This document shows positions 32,682 through 39,286 of a DNA stretch of 46,707 nucleotides, piece by piece (within the stretch, counting starts at the first letter, position 1; each line of letters begins with the position of its first letter). The notes under the pieces are model-generated. The model had not been told where the DNA came from, ran no database searches, and was given only the letters and a program-made list of their open reading frames with translations. The stretch is taken from assembly GCA_964599915.1 (NCBI GenBank), contig CAZRHR010000013.1, positions 1 to 46,707 of the forward strand. Reading direction: 5' to 3'. This DNA is from CAZRHR01 sp964599915. GTDB lineage: Bacteria; Bacteroidota; Bacteroidia; CAIKAF01. Both the position numbers and the translations under genes were made by a program.

Positions 32682-32963
32682 ATGGCTCGTTCATTAAAAA
32701 AAGGTCCATTTGTAGACTTTAAACTCGAGAAACGAGTTTTGGACCAAAATCAGTCCGGAAAAAAGACGGTGATTAAAACCTGGTCTCGTCGCTCTATGAT
32801 CACACCCGACTTTGTTGGGCATACCATTGCTGTACATAATGGGAATAAGCATATTCCAGTATATGTTACTGAAAATATGGTGGGTCATAAATTAGGCGAA
32901 TTTGCTCCTACCCGCACTTGGAGAGGGCATGCCGGACAGAAAAAAGATAAAGGTAAACGTTAA
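32682..32963 (+). CDS. rpsS: 30S ribosomal protein S19 (uS19)
   Basis: A 93-aa protein of the 30S head. MARSLKKGPFVDFKLEKRV, the TWSRRSMITPDFVGHTIAVHNG core and KLGEFAPTRTWRGHAGQKK are typical. 5 bp after rplB and 18 bp before rplV. Confidence 0.98.
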   Translation: MARSLKKGPFVDFKLEKRVLDQNQSGKKTVIKTWSRRSMITPDFVGHTIAVHNGNKHIPVYVTENMVGHKLGEFAPTRTWRGHAGQKKDKGKR

Positions 32964-32981
32964 TTATAACCGGAACGTATC

Positions 32982-33398
32982 ATGGGTAAGCGTAAAAAAT
33001 TGGCGGCAGACGCCAGAAAAGAAGCCAATAAGTCCCGGTATTTTGCCAGACTCAATAATTTCCCCACTTCTCCGCGCAAAATGCGTTTAGTGGCAGATCT
33101 AGTACGTGGCATGGATGCCAACAAAGCATTGGACATCCTACACTTTACTCCTAAGGCCGCAGCTCGTCCTTTAGAGAAATTACTCAAAAGCGCCTTGGCC
33201 AATTTTGAAGTAAAAAGTGGTCAACGTGCAGATGAACAAAACCTTTTCATCAAAACCATTTTTGTGGACGGTGGAAGAATGCTAAAACGTGTGCAACCAG
33301 CCCCTCAGGGTCGTGCACACCGTGTTCGCAAACGTTCTAATCACGTTACACTTGAATTAGGACGCCGTACTGAAACTGAAACCACCGCCAACGCATAA
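32982..33398 (+). CDS. rplV: 50S ribosomal protein L22 (uL22)
   Basis: A 138-aa tunnel-wall protein; its beta hairpin contributes to the macrolide-site constriction. FPTSPRKMRLVADLVRGMDANKAL opens the fold, and the hairpin loop is VDGGRMLKRVQPAPQGRAHRVRKRSNHVTLEL. It has a basic N-terminal extension of about 15 residues relative to E. coli L22. Confidence 0.98.
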   Translation: MGKRKKLAADARKEANKSRYFARLNNFPTSPRKMRLVADLVRGMDANKALDILHFTPKAAARPLEKLLKSALANFEVKSGQRADEQNLFIKTIFVDGGRMLKRVQPAPQGRAHRVRKRSNHVTLELGRRTETETTANA

Positions 33399-33402
33399 TA
33401 TC

Positions 33403-34125
33403 ATGGGACAAAAGACAAATCCAATTGGCAACCGTTTAGGTTATATCCGTGGTTGGGAATCCAACTGGTACGGAGGTAAAAAGTACGCTGATAAACTGGT
33501 AGAAGACGAAACCATTCGTAACTACATCAAAGCTCGTTTGGCCAAAGCCAGTATTTCACGTGTGATTATTGAGCGTACCCACAAGTTGGTTACCATCACT
33601 ATTCACACTGCCCGTCCTGGTATTATCATTGGTAAAATGGGTCAGGAAGTTGAAAAGCTTCGTGAAGAATTAAAAAAGATTACCAAGAAAGAGGTAGGCA
33701 TTAATATCGCTGAGATTAAGCGTCCTGAAATGGATGCCCGTTTGGTAGCCGATTCTATCGCTCGTCAGATCGAAGGAAGGGTATCTTACCGCAGAGCGAT
33801 TAAGATGGCCATTGCTTCCACCATCCGCATGGGTGCTGAAGGAATTAAGGTTTCTATTTCCGGTCGTCTGGCTGGAGCAGAGATTGCCCGCTCTGAAAAT
33901 TTCAAAGAAGGTCGCATTCCATTGCATACCTTCAGAGCAGATATCGATTATGCTTTAGCCGAAGCACATACTACTTATGGTCGGATCGGTATTAAAGTAT
34001 GGATCATGTTGGGTGAGGTTTATGGTAAAAGGGATTTAAGCCCTAATATCACTGCCAGTAAATCAGCAGCATCTAAGGCACCAGGTGGCGTTACTGCACC
34101 TAGGCCAAAACGTAAACGGAATTGA
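33403..34125 (+). CDS. rpsC: 30S ribosomal protein S3 (uS3)
   Basis: A 240-aa protein at the mRNA entry site. MGQKTNPIGNRLGYIRGWESNW opens the N-terminal domain; the KH domain holds IHTARPGIIIGKMGQEVEKL with the GxxG-type loop; the C-terminal domain has AEIARSENFKEGRIPLHTFRADIDYA and GIKVWIMLGEVYG. A short basic tail follows. Starts 4 bp after rplV. Confidence 0.98.
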   Translation: MGQKTNPIGNRLGYIRGWESNWYGGKKYADKLVEDETIRNYIKARLAKASISRVIIERTHKLVTITIHTARPGIIIGKMGQEVEKLREELKKITKKEVGINIAEIKRPEMDARLVADSIARQIEGRVSYRRAIKMAIASTIRMGAEGIKVSISGRLAGAEIARSENFKEGRIPLHTFRADIDYALAEAHTTYGRIGIKVWIMLGEVYGKRDLSPNITASKSAASKAPGGVTAPRPKRKRN

Positions 34126-34146
34126 TAACCATTAAGGAGTACAATC

Positions 34147-34566
34147 ATGCTTCAGCCTAAAAGAACAAAATACCGGAAGGTCCAGAAAGGCCGGATGAAA
34201 GGTGTGGCTCAGCGTGGTGCAGAGATCTCTTTCGGATCTTTCGCCCTCAAAAGCCTCGAATACGCCTGGATGACCGGTCGTCAGATAGAAGCGGCCCGTG
34301 TAGCTATGAACCGCTACATGAAAAGGGAAGGACAAGTGTGGATTCGCATTTTCCCAGATAAGCCCATTACCAAGAAACCAGCCGAAGTAAGGATGGGTAA
34401 GGGTAAGGGTAACCCTGAATACTGGGCAGCTATCGTTAAGCCCGGACGTATTTTATTTGAAATTGACGGGGTTCCTACAGAAGTAGCACAAGAAGCTTTG
34501 CGTCTTGCGGCCCAAAAACTACCCGTAAAAACCAAGTTTTTAGTCCGTCGGGATTATCAAGCTTAA
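34147..34566 (+). CDS. rplP: 50S ribosomal protein L16 (uL16)
   Basis: A 139-aa protein near the A-site tRNA elbow. Seen: MLQPKRTKYRKVQKGRMKG, GSFALKSLEYAWMTGRQIEAAR, RIFPDKPITKKPAEVRMGKGKG and a C-terminal LAAQKLPVKTKFLVRRDY. A TTAAGGAG sequence lies 8 bases before the ATG, one of two clear Shine-Dalgarno-like sites in the cluster. Confidence 0.98.
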   Translation: MLQPKRTKYRKVQKGRMKGVAQRGAEISFGSFALKSLEYAWMTGRQIEAARVAMNRYMKREGQVWIRIFPDKPITKKPAEVRMGKGKGNPEYWAAIVKPGRILFEIDGVPTEVAQEALRLAAQKLPVKTKFLVRRDYQA

Positions 34567-34579
34567 ATCCATTCAGATT

Positions 34580-34768
34580 ATGAAATACGCTGAAATTAAA
34601 GATATCACGGACGCTGAGTTGGCAGATAAATTGTCTGCTGAACGCAACAATCTGCAGAAGCTACGTATGACGCATGCCATCTCTACCCTAGAGAATCCTG
34701 GCGTGTTGAAAGCTTCACGGAAAGTGATTGCGCAATTGCTCACTGAGCAAAACCGTCGCAAGGCATAA
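34580..34768 (+). CDS. rpmC: 50S ribosomal protein L29 (uL29)
   Basis: A 62-aa two-helix protein at the tunnel exit. MKYAEIKDITDAELADKL, then RNNLQKLRMTHAISTLENPG and the terminal RKVIAQLLTEQNRRKA. It is the last gene before an intrinsic terminator, so it ends the S10 transcript here instead of running into rpsQ as in E. coli. Confidence 0.97.
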   Translation: MKYAEIKDITDAELADKLSAERNNLQKLRMTHAISTLENPGVLKASRKVIAQLLTEQNRRKA

Positions 34769-34787
34769 TCTCTAAGACATTGAAACC

Positions 34788-34819
34788 AGCCATGTGTTTT
34801 ATCACATGGCTTTTTTTTT
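34788..34819 (+). terminator. Intrinsic terminator between rpmC and rpsQ
   Basis: A perfect 9-bp stem AGCCATGTG / CACATGGCT with a 6-base loop TTTTAT, followed by nine T. It is as strong by eye as the terminators at the ends of other operons here and sits in the middle of the ribosomal supercluster. Confidence 0.9.
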
Positions 34820-34851
34820 ATGGCCAGAGATAAAACAAAGAATCAGAAAAA

Positions 34852-34918
34852 AATTAACAACCTGATGTTGGATATTTCAAAAATTACGTGCACCTTTGCA
34901 AGCCCGTTTTCAGGGGTA
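34852..34918 (+). promoter_or_regulatory. Ribosomal promoter/leader cassette, copy 3 (rpsQ)
   Basis: Third copy of the 67-bp block: AATTAACA (34852-34859), six bases, TGTTGG (34866-34871), 19 bases, CACCTTTG (34891-34898), then the conserved GCAAGCCCGTTTTCAGGGGTA. The rpsQ ATG is 26 bases after it. It should restart transcription after the rpmC terminator. Confidence 0.85.
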
Positions 34919-34944
34919 TCCTTCATTGAATATAGAATTGCGTC

Positions 34945-35208
34945 ATGGAATTGACCGTTAGAAAAAGCAGGAAAGAAAAGACCGGAGTGGTGGTATCGAA
35001 TAAGATGACCAAAACCATTACGGTAGCCGTTGAGCGTAAGGTAAAACACCCAAAATATGGGAAGTTTCTAACTCTTACCTCTAAGTTCCATGCACATGAT
35101 GAGAAGAATGAATGCAACATCGGTGATACCGTACGCATCATGGAAACTCGTCCTCTGAGCAAGAGTAAGAACTGGCGTTTAGTTGAAATTATTGAAAGAG
35201 CTAAGTAA
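34945..35208 (+). CDS. rpsQ: 30S ribosomal protein S17 (uS17)
   Basis: An 87-aa OB-fold protein binding 16S rRNA. RKEKTGVVVSNKMTKTITVAVERK, HPKYGKFLTLTSKFHAHDE and GDTVRIMETRPLSKSKNWRLVEII are family-typical. Because of the preceding terminator and promoter it is the first gene of the spc-alpha transcript here. Confidence 0.98.
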   Translation: MELTVRKSRKEKTGVVVSNKMTKTITVAVERKVKHPKYGKFLTLTSKFHAHDEKNECNIGDTVRIMETRPLSKSKNWRLVEIIERAK

Positions 35209-35210
35209 CC

Positions 35211-35579
35211 ATGGTACAGCAGGAATCAAGATTACGTGTAGCGGATAATTCAGGTGCCAAAGAGGTATTATGTATCCGCGTTTTGGGCGGTACCAAGAAA
35301 AGGTATGCTTCCATTGGGGACACTATTGTTGTTTCAGTTAAAGACGCCCTTCCTTCTGGAAACGTGAAAAAGGGTTCTGTTACTAAAGCAGTTGTGGTTC
35401 GTACCCGCAAAGAAATTCGTCGAATGGATGGTAGTTATATCCGTTTTGATGATAACGCAGTAGTTCTCTTGAACAACCAAGGCGAAATGCGTGGAACCAG
35501 GATATTTGGCCCTGTTGCCCGCGAACTGCGTGAAAAGCAATTTACCAAAATCGTATCACTAGCACCCGAAGTGCTTTAA
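35211..35579 (+). CDS. rplN: 50S ribosomal protein L14 (uL14)
   Basis: A 122-aa beta-barrel protein at the subunit interface. MVQQESRLRVADNSGAKEVLCIRVLGG, RTRKEIRRMDGSYIRFDDNAVVLL and GTRIFGPVARELREKQFTKIVSLAPEVL are typical. Starts 2 bp after rpsQ. Confidence 0.98.
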   Translation: MVQQESRLRVADNSGAKEVLCIRVLGGTKKRYASIGDTIVVSVKDALPSGNVKKGSVTKAVVVRTRKEIRRMDGSYIRFDDNAVVLLNNQGEMRGTRIFGPVARELREKQFTKIVSLAPEVL

Positions 35580-35591
35580 TTGGACCATATC

Positions 35592-35906
35592 ATGGGCATT
35601 AAACTAAAGATTAAAAGTGGTGATCAGGTTATGGTGATTGCCGGCGTTCACAAAGGCTCAAAAGGCCTTGTGAAAGCTATTAACCGCGAAACCATGCGTG
35701 TTACGGTGGAAGGTGTTAATATGGTTAAACGCCACACCAAACCTACGCCTGCTTCCCCAGAAGGTAAAATTGTGGAAAAAGAAGCACCTATCCACATTTC
35801 TAACGTGATGTTGGTGGTGAAAGATCAGCCTACACGCGTTGGTCGTAAAATGGAAGATGGCAAGCTGGTTCGCTTTGCAAAGAAAACAGGAGAAGTTATT
35901 AAGTAA
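35592..35906 (+). CDS. rplX: 50S ribosomal protein L24 (uL24)
   Basis: A 104-aa assembly-initiator protein with a KOW motif (IKSGDQVMVIAGVHKGSKGLVKAI). The ATG at 35592 is chosen; a TTG four codons earlier is in frame but unnecessary. The stop TAA shares its last base with the rplE ATG, indicating coupled translation. Confidence 0.97.
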   Translation: MGIKLKIKSGDQVMVIAGVHKGSKGLVKAINRETMRVTVEGVNMVKRHTKPTPASPEGKIVEKEAPIHISNVMLVVKDQPTRVGRKMEDGKLVRFAKKTGEVIK

Positions 35907-36469
35907 TGTACGCACCAAGACTTATACAAAAGTACAGGGATGAAATTGTACCCGCCCTTCAGAAGGAGTTTGGGTATAAATCTCCCATGCAGGTTCCACG
36001 CCTGAAAAAGATTGTTCTAAACCAAGGTTTAGGCGCTGCGGTTTCAGATAAACGGATTATTGAAATGGCCGTTGCTGAAATGTCTCTGATCTCTGGTCAG
36101 AAAGCTGTGGCTACTAAATCCAAAAAGGACATCTCTAATTTTAAACTCAGAAAAGGCATGCCTATTGGCGCTATGGTAACCCTGCGCGGCAACAACATGT
36201 ATGAGTTTCTTGACCGGTTTATCTCTATTTCACTTCCAAGGATTCGTGACTTTAAAGGAGTAAACGCTAAAGGTTTCGATGGTAGAGGTAATTACAACAT
36301 TGGTATTCCAGAACAATTGATTTTCCCTGAAATCGATATCGATAAGGTTTTGAAAATCAATGGTATGGATATCACTTTTGTGACCTCTGCACCTACCAAT
36401 GCTGAAGCCTATGCCTTGTTGAAAGGTTTCGGTCTCCCGTTCAATGATGTCAATAAAAATCAGGAATAA
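35906..36469 (+). CDS. rplE: 50S ribosomal protein L5 (uL5)
   Basis: A 187-aa 5S rRNA-binding protein. FGYKSPMQVPRLKKIVLNQGLG, GQKAVATKSKKDISNFKLRKGMPIGAMVTLRG, FDGRGNYNIGIPEQLIFPEID and a C-terminal domain ending in GFGLPFN. One-base overlap with rplX. Confidence 0.98.
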   Translation: MYAPRLIQKYRDEIVPALQKEFGYKSPMQVPRLKKIVLNQGLGAAVSDKRIIEMAVAEMSLISGQKAVATKSKKDISNFKLRKGMPIGAMVTLRGNNMYEFLDRFISISLPRIRDFKGVNAKGFDGRGNYNIGIPEQLIFPEIDIDKVLKINGMDITFVTSAPTNAEAYALLKGFGLPFNDVNKNQE

Positions 36470-36475
36470 AGGGTC

Positions 36476-36745
36476 ATGGCAAAAGAATCAATGAAGGCCA
36501 AAGAGCGCAAACGTCAGCGTCTGGTAGCCAAATATGCAGCTAAGCGTACCGCTTTGAAAGAAGAAGGCGATTATCAAGCTCTAGCCCGTTTACCTAAAAA
36601 CTCATCGCCTGTGCGTTTGCACAATCGGTGTTTGCTTACTGGTAGACCCAGAGGATACATGAGACAGTTTGGAATCTCTCGTGTATTATTCCGTAAAATG
36701 GCCAACGAAGGCAAGATTCCTGGTGTAACCAAAGCCTCTTGGTAA
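36476..36745 (+). CDS. rpsN: 30S ribosomal protein S14 (uS14), zinc-free type
   Basis: An 89-aa protein of the 30S head. MAKESMKAKERKRQRLVAKYAAKR, then NSSPVRLHNRCLLTGRPRGYMRQFGISRVLFRKMANEG. Only one Cys is present where zinc-binding forms have four (CxxC pairs), so this is the long C-minus form. 6 bp after rplE. Confidence 0.98.
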   Translation: MAKESMKAKERKRQRLVAKYAAKRTALKEEGDYQALARLPKNSSPVRLHNRCLLTGRPRGYMRQFGISRVLFRKMANEGKIPGVTKASW

Positions 36746-36767
36746 ATTTAGTTAAGCATTATTAGAC

Positions 36768-37160
36768 ATGGATCCAATAGCAGATTATCTAACACGTTTG
36801 CGCAACGCTATCAAGGCGCGTCATCGTGTGGTAGAGATTCCCGCATCGAATATTAAAAAGGAAATGACCAAAATCCTCATGGACCAAGGTTACATCCTTA
36901 ACTACAAATTTGAGGACAATACCGTTCAAGGTACCATTAAGATTGCGCTCAAATATCATCCCGCAACTCGCCAGCCCGCCATTAAGAACCTTAAGCGTAT
37001 TTCGCGTCCAGGTCTTCGTAGCTACAAAGGCTCTACCGAGATGCCACGTGTTCTCAATGGTTTAGGCATCGCCATCATTTCTACCTCTCGTGGTGTGATG
37101 ACCGATAAACAAGCCCGCGCTGCAAATGTGGGTGGTGAAGTACTTTGTTCCATCTATTAA
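36768..37160 (+). CDS. rpsH: 30S ribosomal protein S8 (uS8)
   Basis: A 130-aa primary 16S rRNA-binding protein. MDPIADYLTRLRNAIKARHRVVEIPASN and the C-terminal signature GIAIISTSRGVMTDKQARAANVGGEVLCSIY. In E. coli S8 represses the spc operon at the rplX-rplE region; here rplX and rplE overlap by one base, leaving no intergenic operator. Confidence 0.98.
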   Translation: MDPIADYLTRLRNAIKARHRVVEIPASNIKKEMTKILMDQGYILNYKFEDNTVQGTIKIALKYHPATRQPAIKNLKRISRPGLRSYKGSTEMPRVLNGLGIAIISTSRGVMTDKQARAANVGGEVLCSIY

Positions 37161-37171
37161 TCTGAGAAATT

Positions 37172-37726
37172 ATGTCACGCATAGGAAAAGCTATCATTCA
37201 ACTTCCTGCCAACGTGCAGTTCTCAGTTTCTCCTGCCAATGTAGTGTCTGTCAAAGGACCTAAAGGAGAGCTCCGCCAAACTGTCGATCCAGCCATTTCC
37301 TTTGAGGTAGATGGCAGTGTTCTTACAGTGGGCCGCGCTACCGATCAAAAGCGTCACCGAGCCATGCATGGTTTGTATCGTGCCTTGGTTAACAACATGA
37401 TCCAAGGTGTTTCCACTGGTTTTACCGTTGAGCAAGAATTGGTTGGTGTGGGTTATCGTGCAGAAGCCAAAGGTCAAACCCTCGATTTAACGCTAGGGTA
37501 CTCGCACAATTTCGTTATTGAACTCCCAAATGAGATTGCTGTTGAAACCATAACTGAAAAGGGTAAAAATCCTAGGATTATTATGACTTCCAGTGATCGT
37601 CAATTGCTTGGTCAAGTGGCTGCAAAAATTCGCTCTTTGCGTAAACCAGAACCTTACAAAGGAAAAGGTATCCGCTTCAAAGGTGAAGTATTAAGAAGAA
37701 AAGCTGGTAAATCAGCAGGTAAATAA
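37172..37726 (+). CDS. rplF: 50S ribosomal protein L6 (uL6)
   Basis: A 184-aa protein with two similar alpha/beta domains near the factor-binding site. MSRIGKAIIQLPANVQ, VKGPKGELRQ, ELVGVGYRAEAKGQTLDLTLGYSH and the C-terminal signature RSLRKPEPYKGKGIRFKGE are visible. Starts 11 bp after rpsH. Confidence 0.98.
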   Translation: MSRIGKAIIQLPANVQFSVSPANVVSVKGPKGELRQTVDPAISFEVDGSVLTVGRATDQKRHRAMHGLYRALVNNMIQGVSTGFTVEQELVGVGYRAEAKGQTLDLTLGYSHNFVIELPNEIAVETITEKGKNPRIIMTSSDRQLLGQVAAKIRSLRKPEPYKGKGIRFKGEVLRRKAGKSAGK

Positions 37727-37745
37727 TTGAAGAATCCCGACAGAA

Positions 37746-38099
37746 ATGGCATTCAATAAATCCGCCAGAAGGCAACGTATTCGTTTTCGTATTCGCAAAG
37801 GTGTGAAGGGCTCTGCCGCCCGTCCCCGCTTGTCTGTATTTCGCAGCAATAGCGATATCTACGCGCAACTTATCGATGATTTATCAGGTAAGACCCTAGC
37901 GCAGGCTTCCTCCGCAGAAAAATCTTTTTCTACTGAAGGAACCAAAACTGCCCGCTCTTTTGAAGTAGGTAAATTGCTCGCAAATCGAGCGCAACAATTA
38001 GGCATCCAAGCGGTTACCTTCGATCGCGGTGGATATTTGTATCATGGACGGGTTAAAGCTTTAGCTGATGGCGCCCGTGAAGGTGGATTGAATTTCTGA
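37746..38099 (+). CDS. rplR: 50S ribosomal protein L18 (uL18)
   Basis: A 117-aa 5S rRNA-binding protein. RIRKGVKGSAARPRLSVFRSNSDIYAQLID and VTFDRGGYLYHGRVKALADGAREGGLNF are typical. The N-terminus is basic (FNKSARRQRIRFR). Confidence 0.98.
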   Translation: MAFNKSARRQRIRFRIRKGVKGSAARPRLSVFRSNSDIYAQLIDDLSGKTLAQASSAEKSFSTEGTKTARSFEVGKLLANRAQQLGIQAVTFDRGGYLYHGRVKALADGAREGGLNF

Positions 38100-38106
38100 T
38101 ATCACT

Positions 38107-38625
38107 ATGGCACAGACAAACGTAAAGCGGGTTAAATCCAGCGAAATTGAATTGAAAGACCGGTTGGTTGCTATCAACCGTGTAACAAAGGTGACCAAAG
38201 GTGGTCGTCACTTCTCCTTTGCTGCCATTGTAGTGGTAGGTAATGAGAATGGTGTGGTTGGATACGGATTAGGCAAAGCCAATGAAGTGACAGAAGCCAT
38301 TCAGAAAGGAATCGATGATGCCAAGAAGAATTTGATCCGCGTACCCATCCGCAATGGTTCTATTCCTCATGATATCACTGCCAAATATTGTTCTTCACGT
38401 GTATTTATGAAGCCTGCTGCTTCTGGTACCGGTGTTATTGCTGGTGGTGCTATGCGCGCAGTGCTTGAATCCGTTGGTGTGAAAGATGTGTTATGCAAAT
38501 CCAAAGGTTCATCCAACCCTCACAACGTTGTAAAAGCTACGTTTGAAGCACTGGCTGAACTACGCGATGCTTACACTGTTGCTCAAGAGCGTGGTGTGAA
38601 ATTAGAAAAAGTATTTAACGGATAA
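38107..38625 (+). CDS. rpsE: 30S ribosomal protein S5 (uS5)
   Basis: A 172-aa decoding-fidelity protein. The dsRBD-like part has LKDRLVAINRVTKVTKGGRHFSFAAIVVVG with the loop GYGLGKANEV, and the second domain has PAASGTGVIAGGAMRAVLESVGVKDVLCKSKGSSNPHNVV. The VTKGGRHF loop where spectinomycin resistance mutations occur looks wild type. Confidence 0.98.
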   Translation: MAQTNVKRVKSSEIELKDRLVAINRVTKVTKGGRHFSFAAIVVVGNENGVVGYGLGKANEVTEAIQKGIDDAKKNLIRVPIRNGSIPHDITAKYCSSRVFMKPAASGTGVIAGGAMRAVLESVGVKDVLCKSKGSSNPHNVVKATFEALAELRDAYTVAQERGVKLEKVFNG

Positions 38626-38635
38626 TCTGGGTGTC

Positions 38636-38815
38636 ATGGCCAAAATTCGCATTAAACAAGTAAAAAGCGGTATTGACCGCCCTGAGCGTCAAAAAGCGAC
38701 CCTCATTGCTTTAGGTATTCGCAAAATGAACCAAGTTGTTGAACATGAAGCTACCCCTCAAGTTTTGGGCATGGTGAGCAAAGTTTCGCATCTTGTAACC
38801 GTTGAACATATTTGA
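38636..38815 (+). CDS. rpmD: 50S ribosomal protein L30 (uL30)
   Basis: A 59-aa protein found by translating the gap between rpsE and rplO. It begins MAKIRIKQVKSGIDRPERQK, continues ATLIALGIRKMNQVVEHEAT and ends VSKVSHLVTVEHI, then TGA. The K-x-x-x-S-x-I-x-R and GLGIRKMN-type signature identify L30. 10 bp after rpsE and 10 bp before rplO. Confidence 0.97.
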   Translation: MAKIRIKQVKSGIDRPERQKATLIALGIRKMNQVVEHEATPQVLGMVSKVSHLVTVEHI

Positions 38816-38825
38816 TTTTAGAATT

Positions 38826-39272
38826 ATGAAATTAAATCAGTTGTCTCCAGCTTCTGGAGCTACACATACAGGACGTCGAGTTGGACGTGGTGAAGGTTCT
38901 ACCAAAGGTGGTACTTCTGGGCGTGGACACAAAGGTGCTAAATCTCGTTCTGGATATTCCAAGAAAATTGGTTTTGAAGGTGGTCAGATGCCTATTCAAC
39001 GTCGTCTTCCCAAATTTGGTTTTACCAATTTTAATCGGGTTTCCTACAAGCCTCTTAACCTTGATGTACTTCAACGTTTGGCCGATAATCATGGTCTTAC
39101 AGAAATCAACTTGGAGAGCCTCCGGACTCATGGTTTGGTATCTAAGAACGACTTGGTAAAAATTCTTGGAAGCGGCGAATTAAAAGCCAAACTTAACGTT
39201 TCTGTACACGCTTTTTCTTCCTCCGCTCGTGCTGCTATTGAGCAGGCTGGTGGAGCTGCCACAACGCTTTGA
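38826..39272 (+). CDS. rplO: 50S ribosomal protein L15 (uL15)
   Basis: A 148-aa late-assembly protein. The start at 38826 (MKLNQLSPASGATHTGRRVG) is the family form; an in-frame ATG at 38802 lies within rpmD. The Gly/Lys-rich extension GRGEGSTKGGTSGRGHKGAKSRSG and FEGGQMPIQRRLPKFGF are clear. The C-terminal domain ends in the usual helix-strand with AAIEQAGG. Confidence 0.97.
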   Translation: MKLNQLSPASGATHTGRRVGRGEGSTKGGTSGRGHKGAKSRSGYSKKIGFEGGQMPIQRRLPKFGFTNFNRVSYKPLNLDVLQRLADNHGLTEINLESLRTHGLVSKNDLVKILGSGELKAKLNVSVHAFSSSARAAIEQAGGAATTL

Positions 39273-39286
39273 TCTTATTCTGATCC

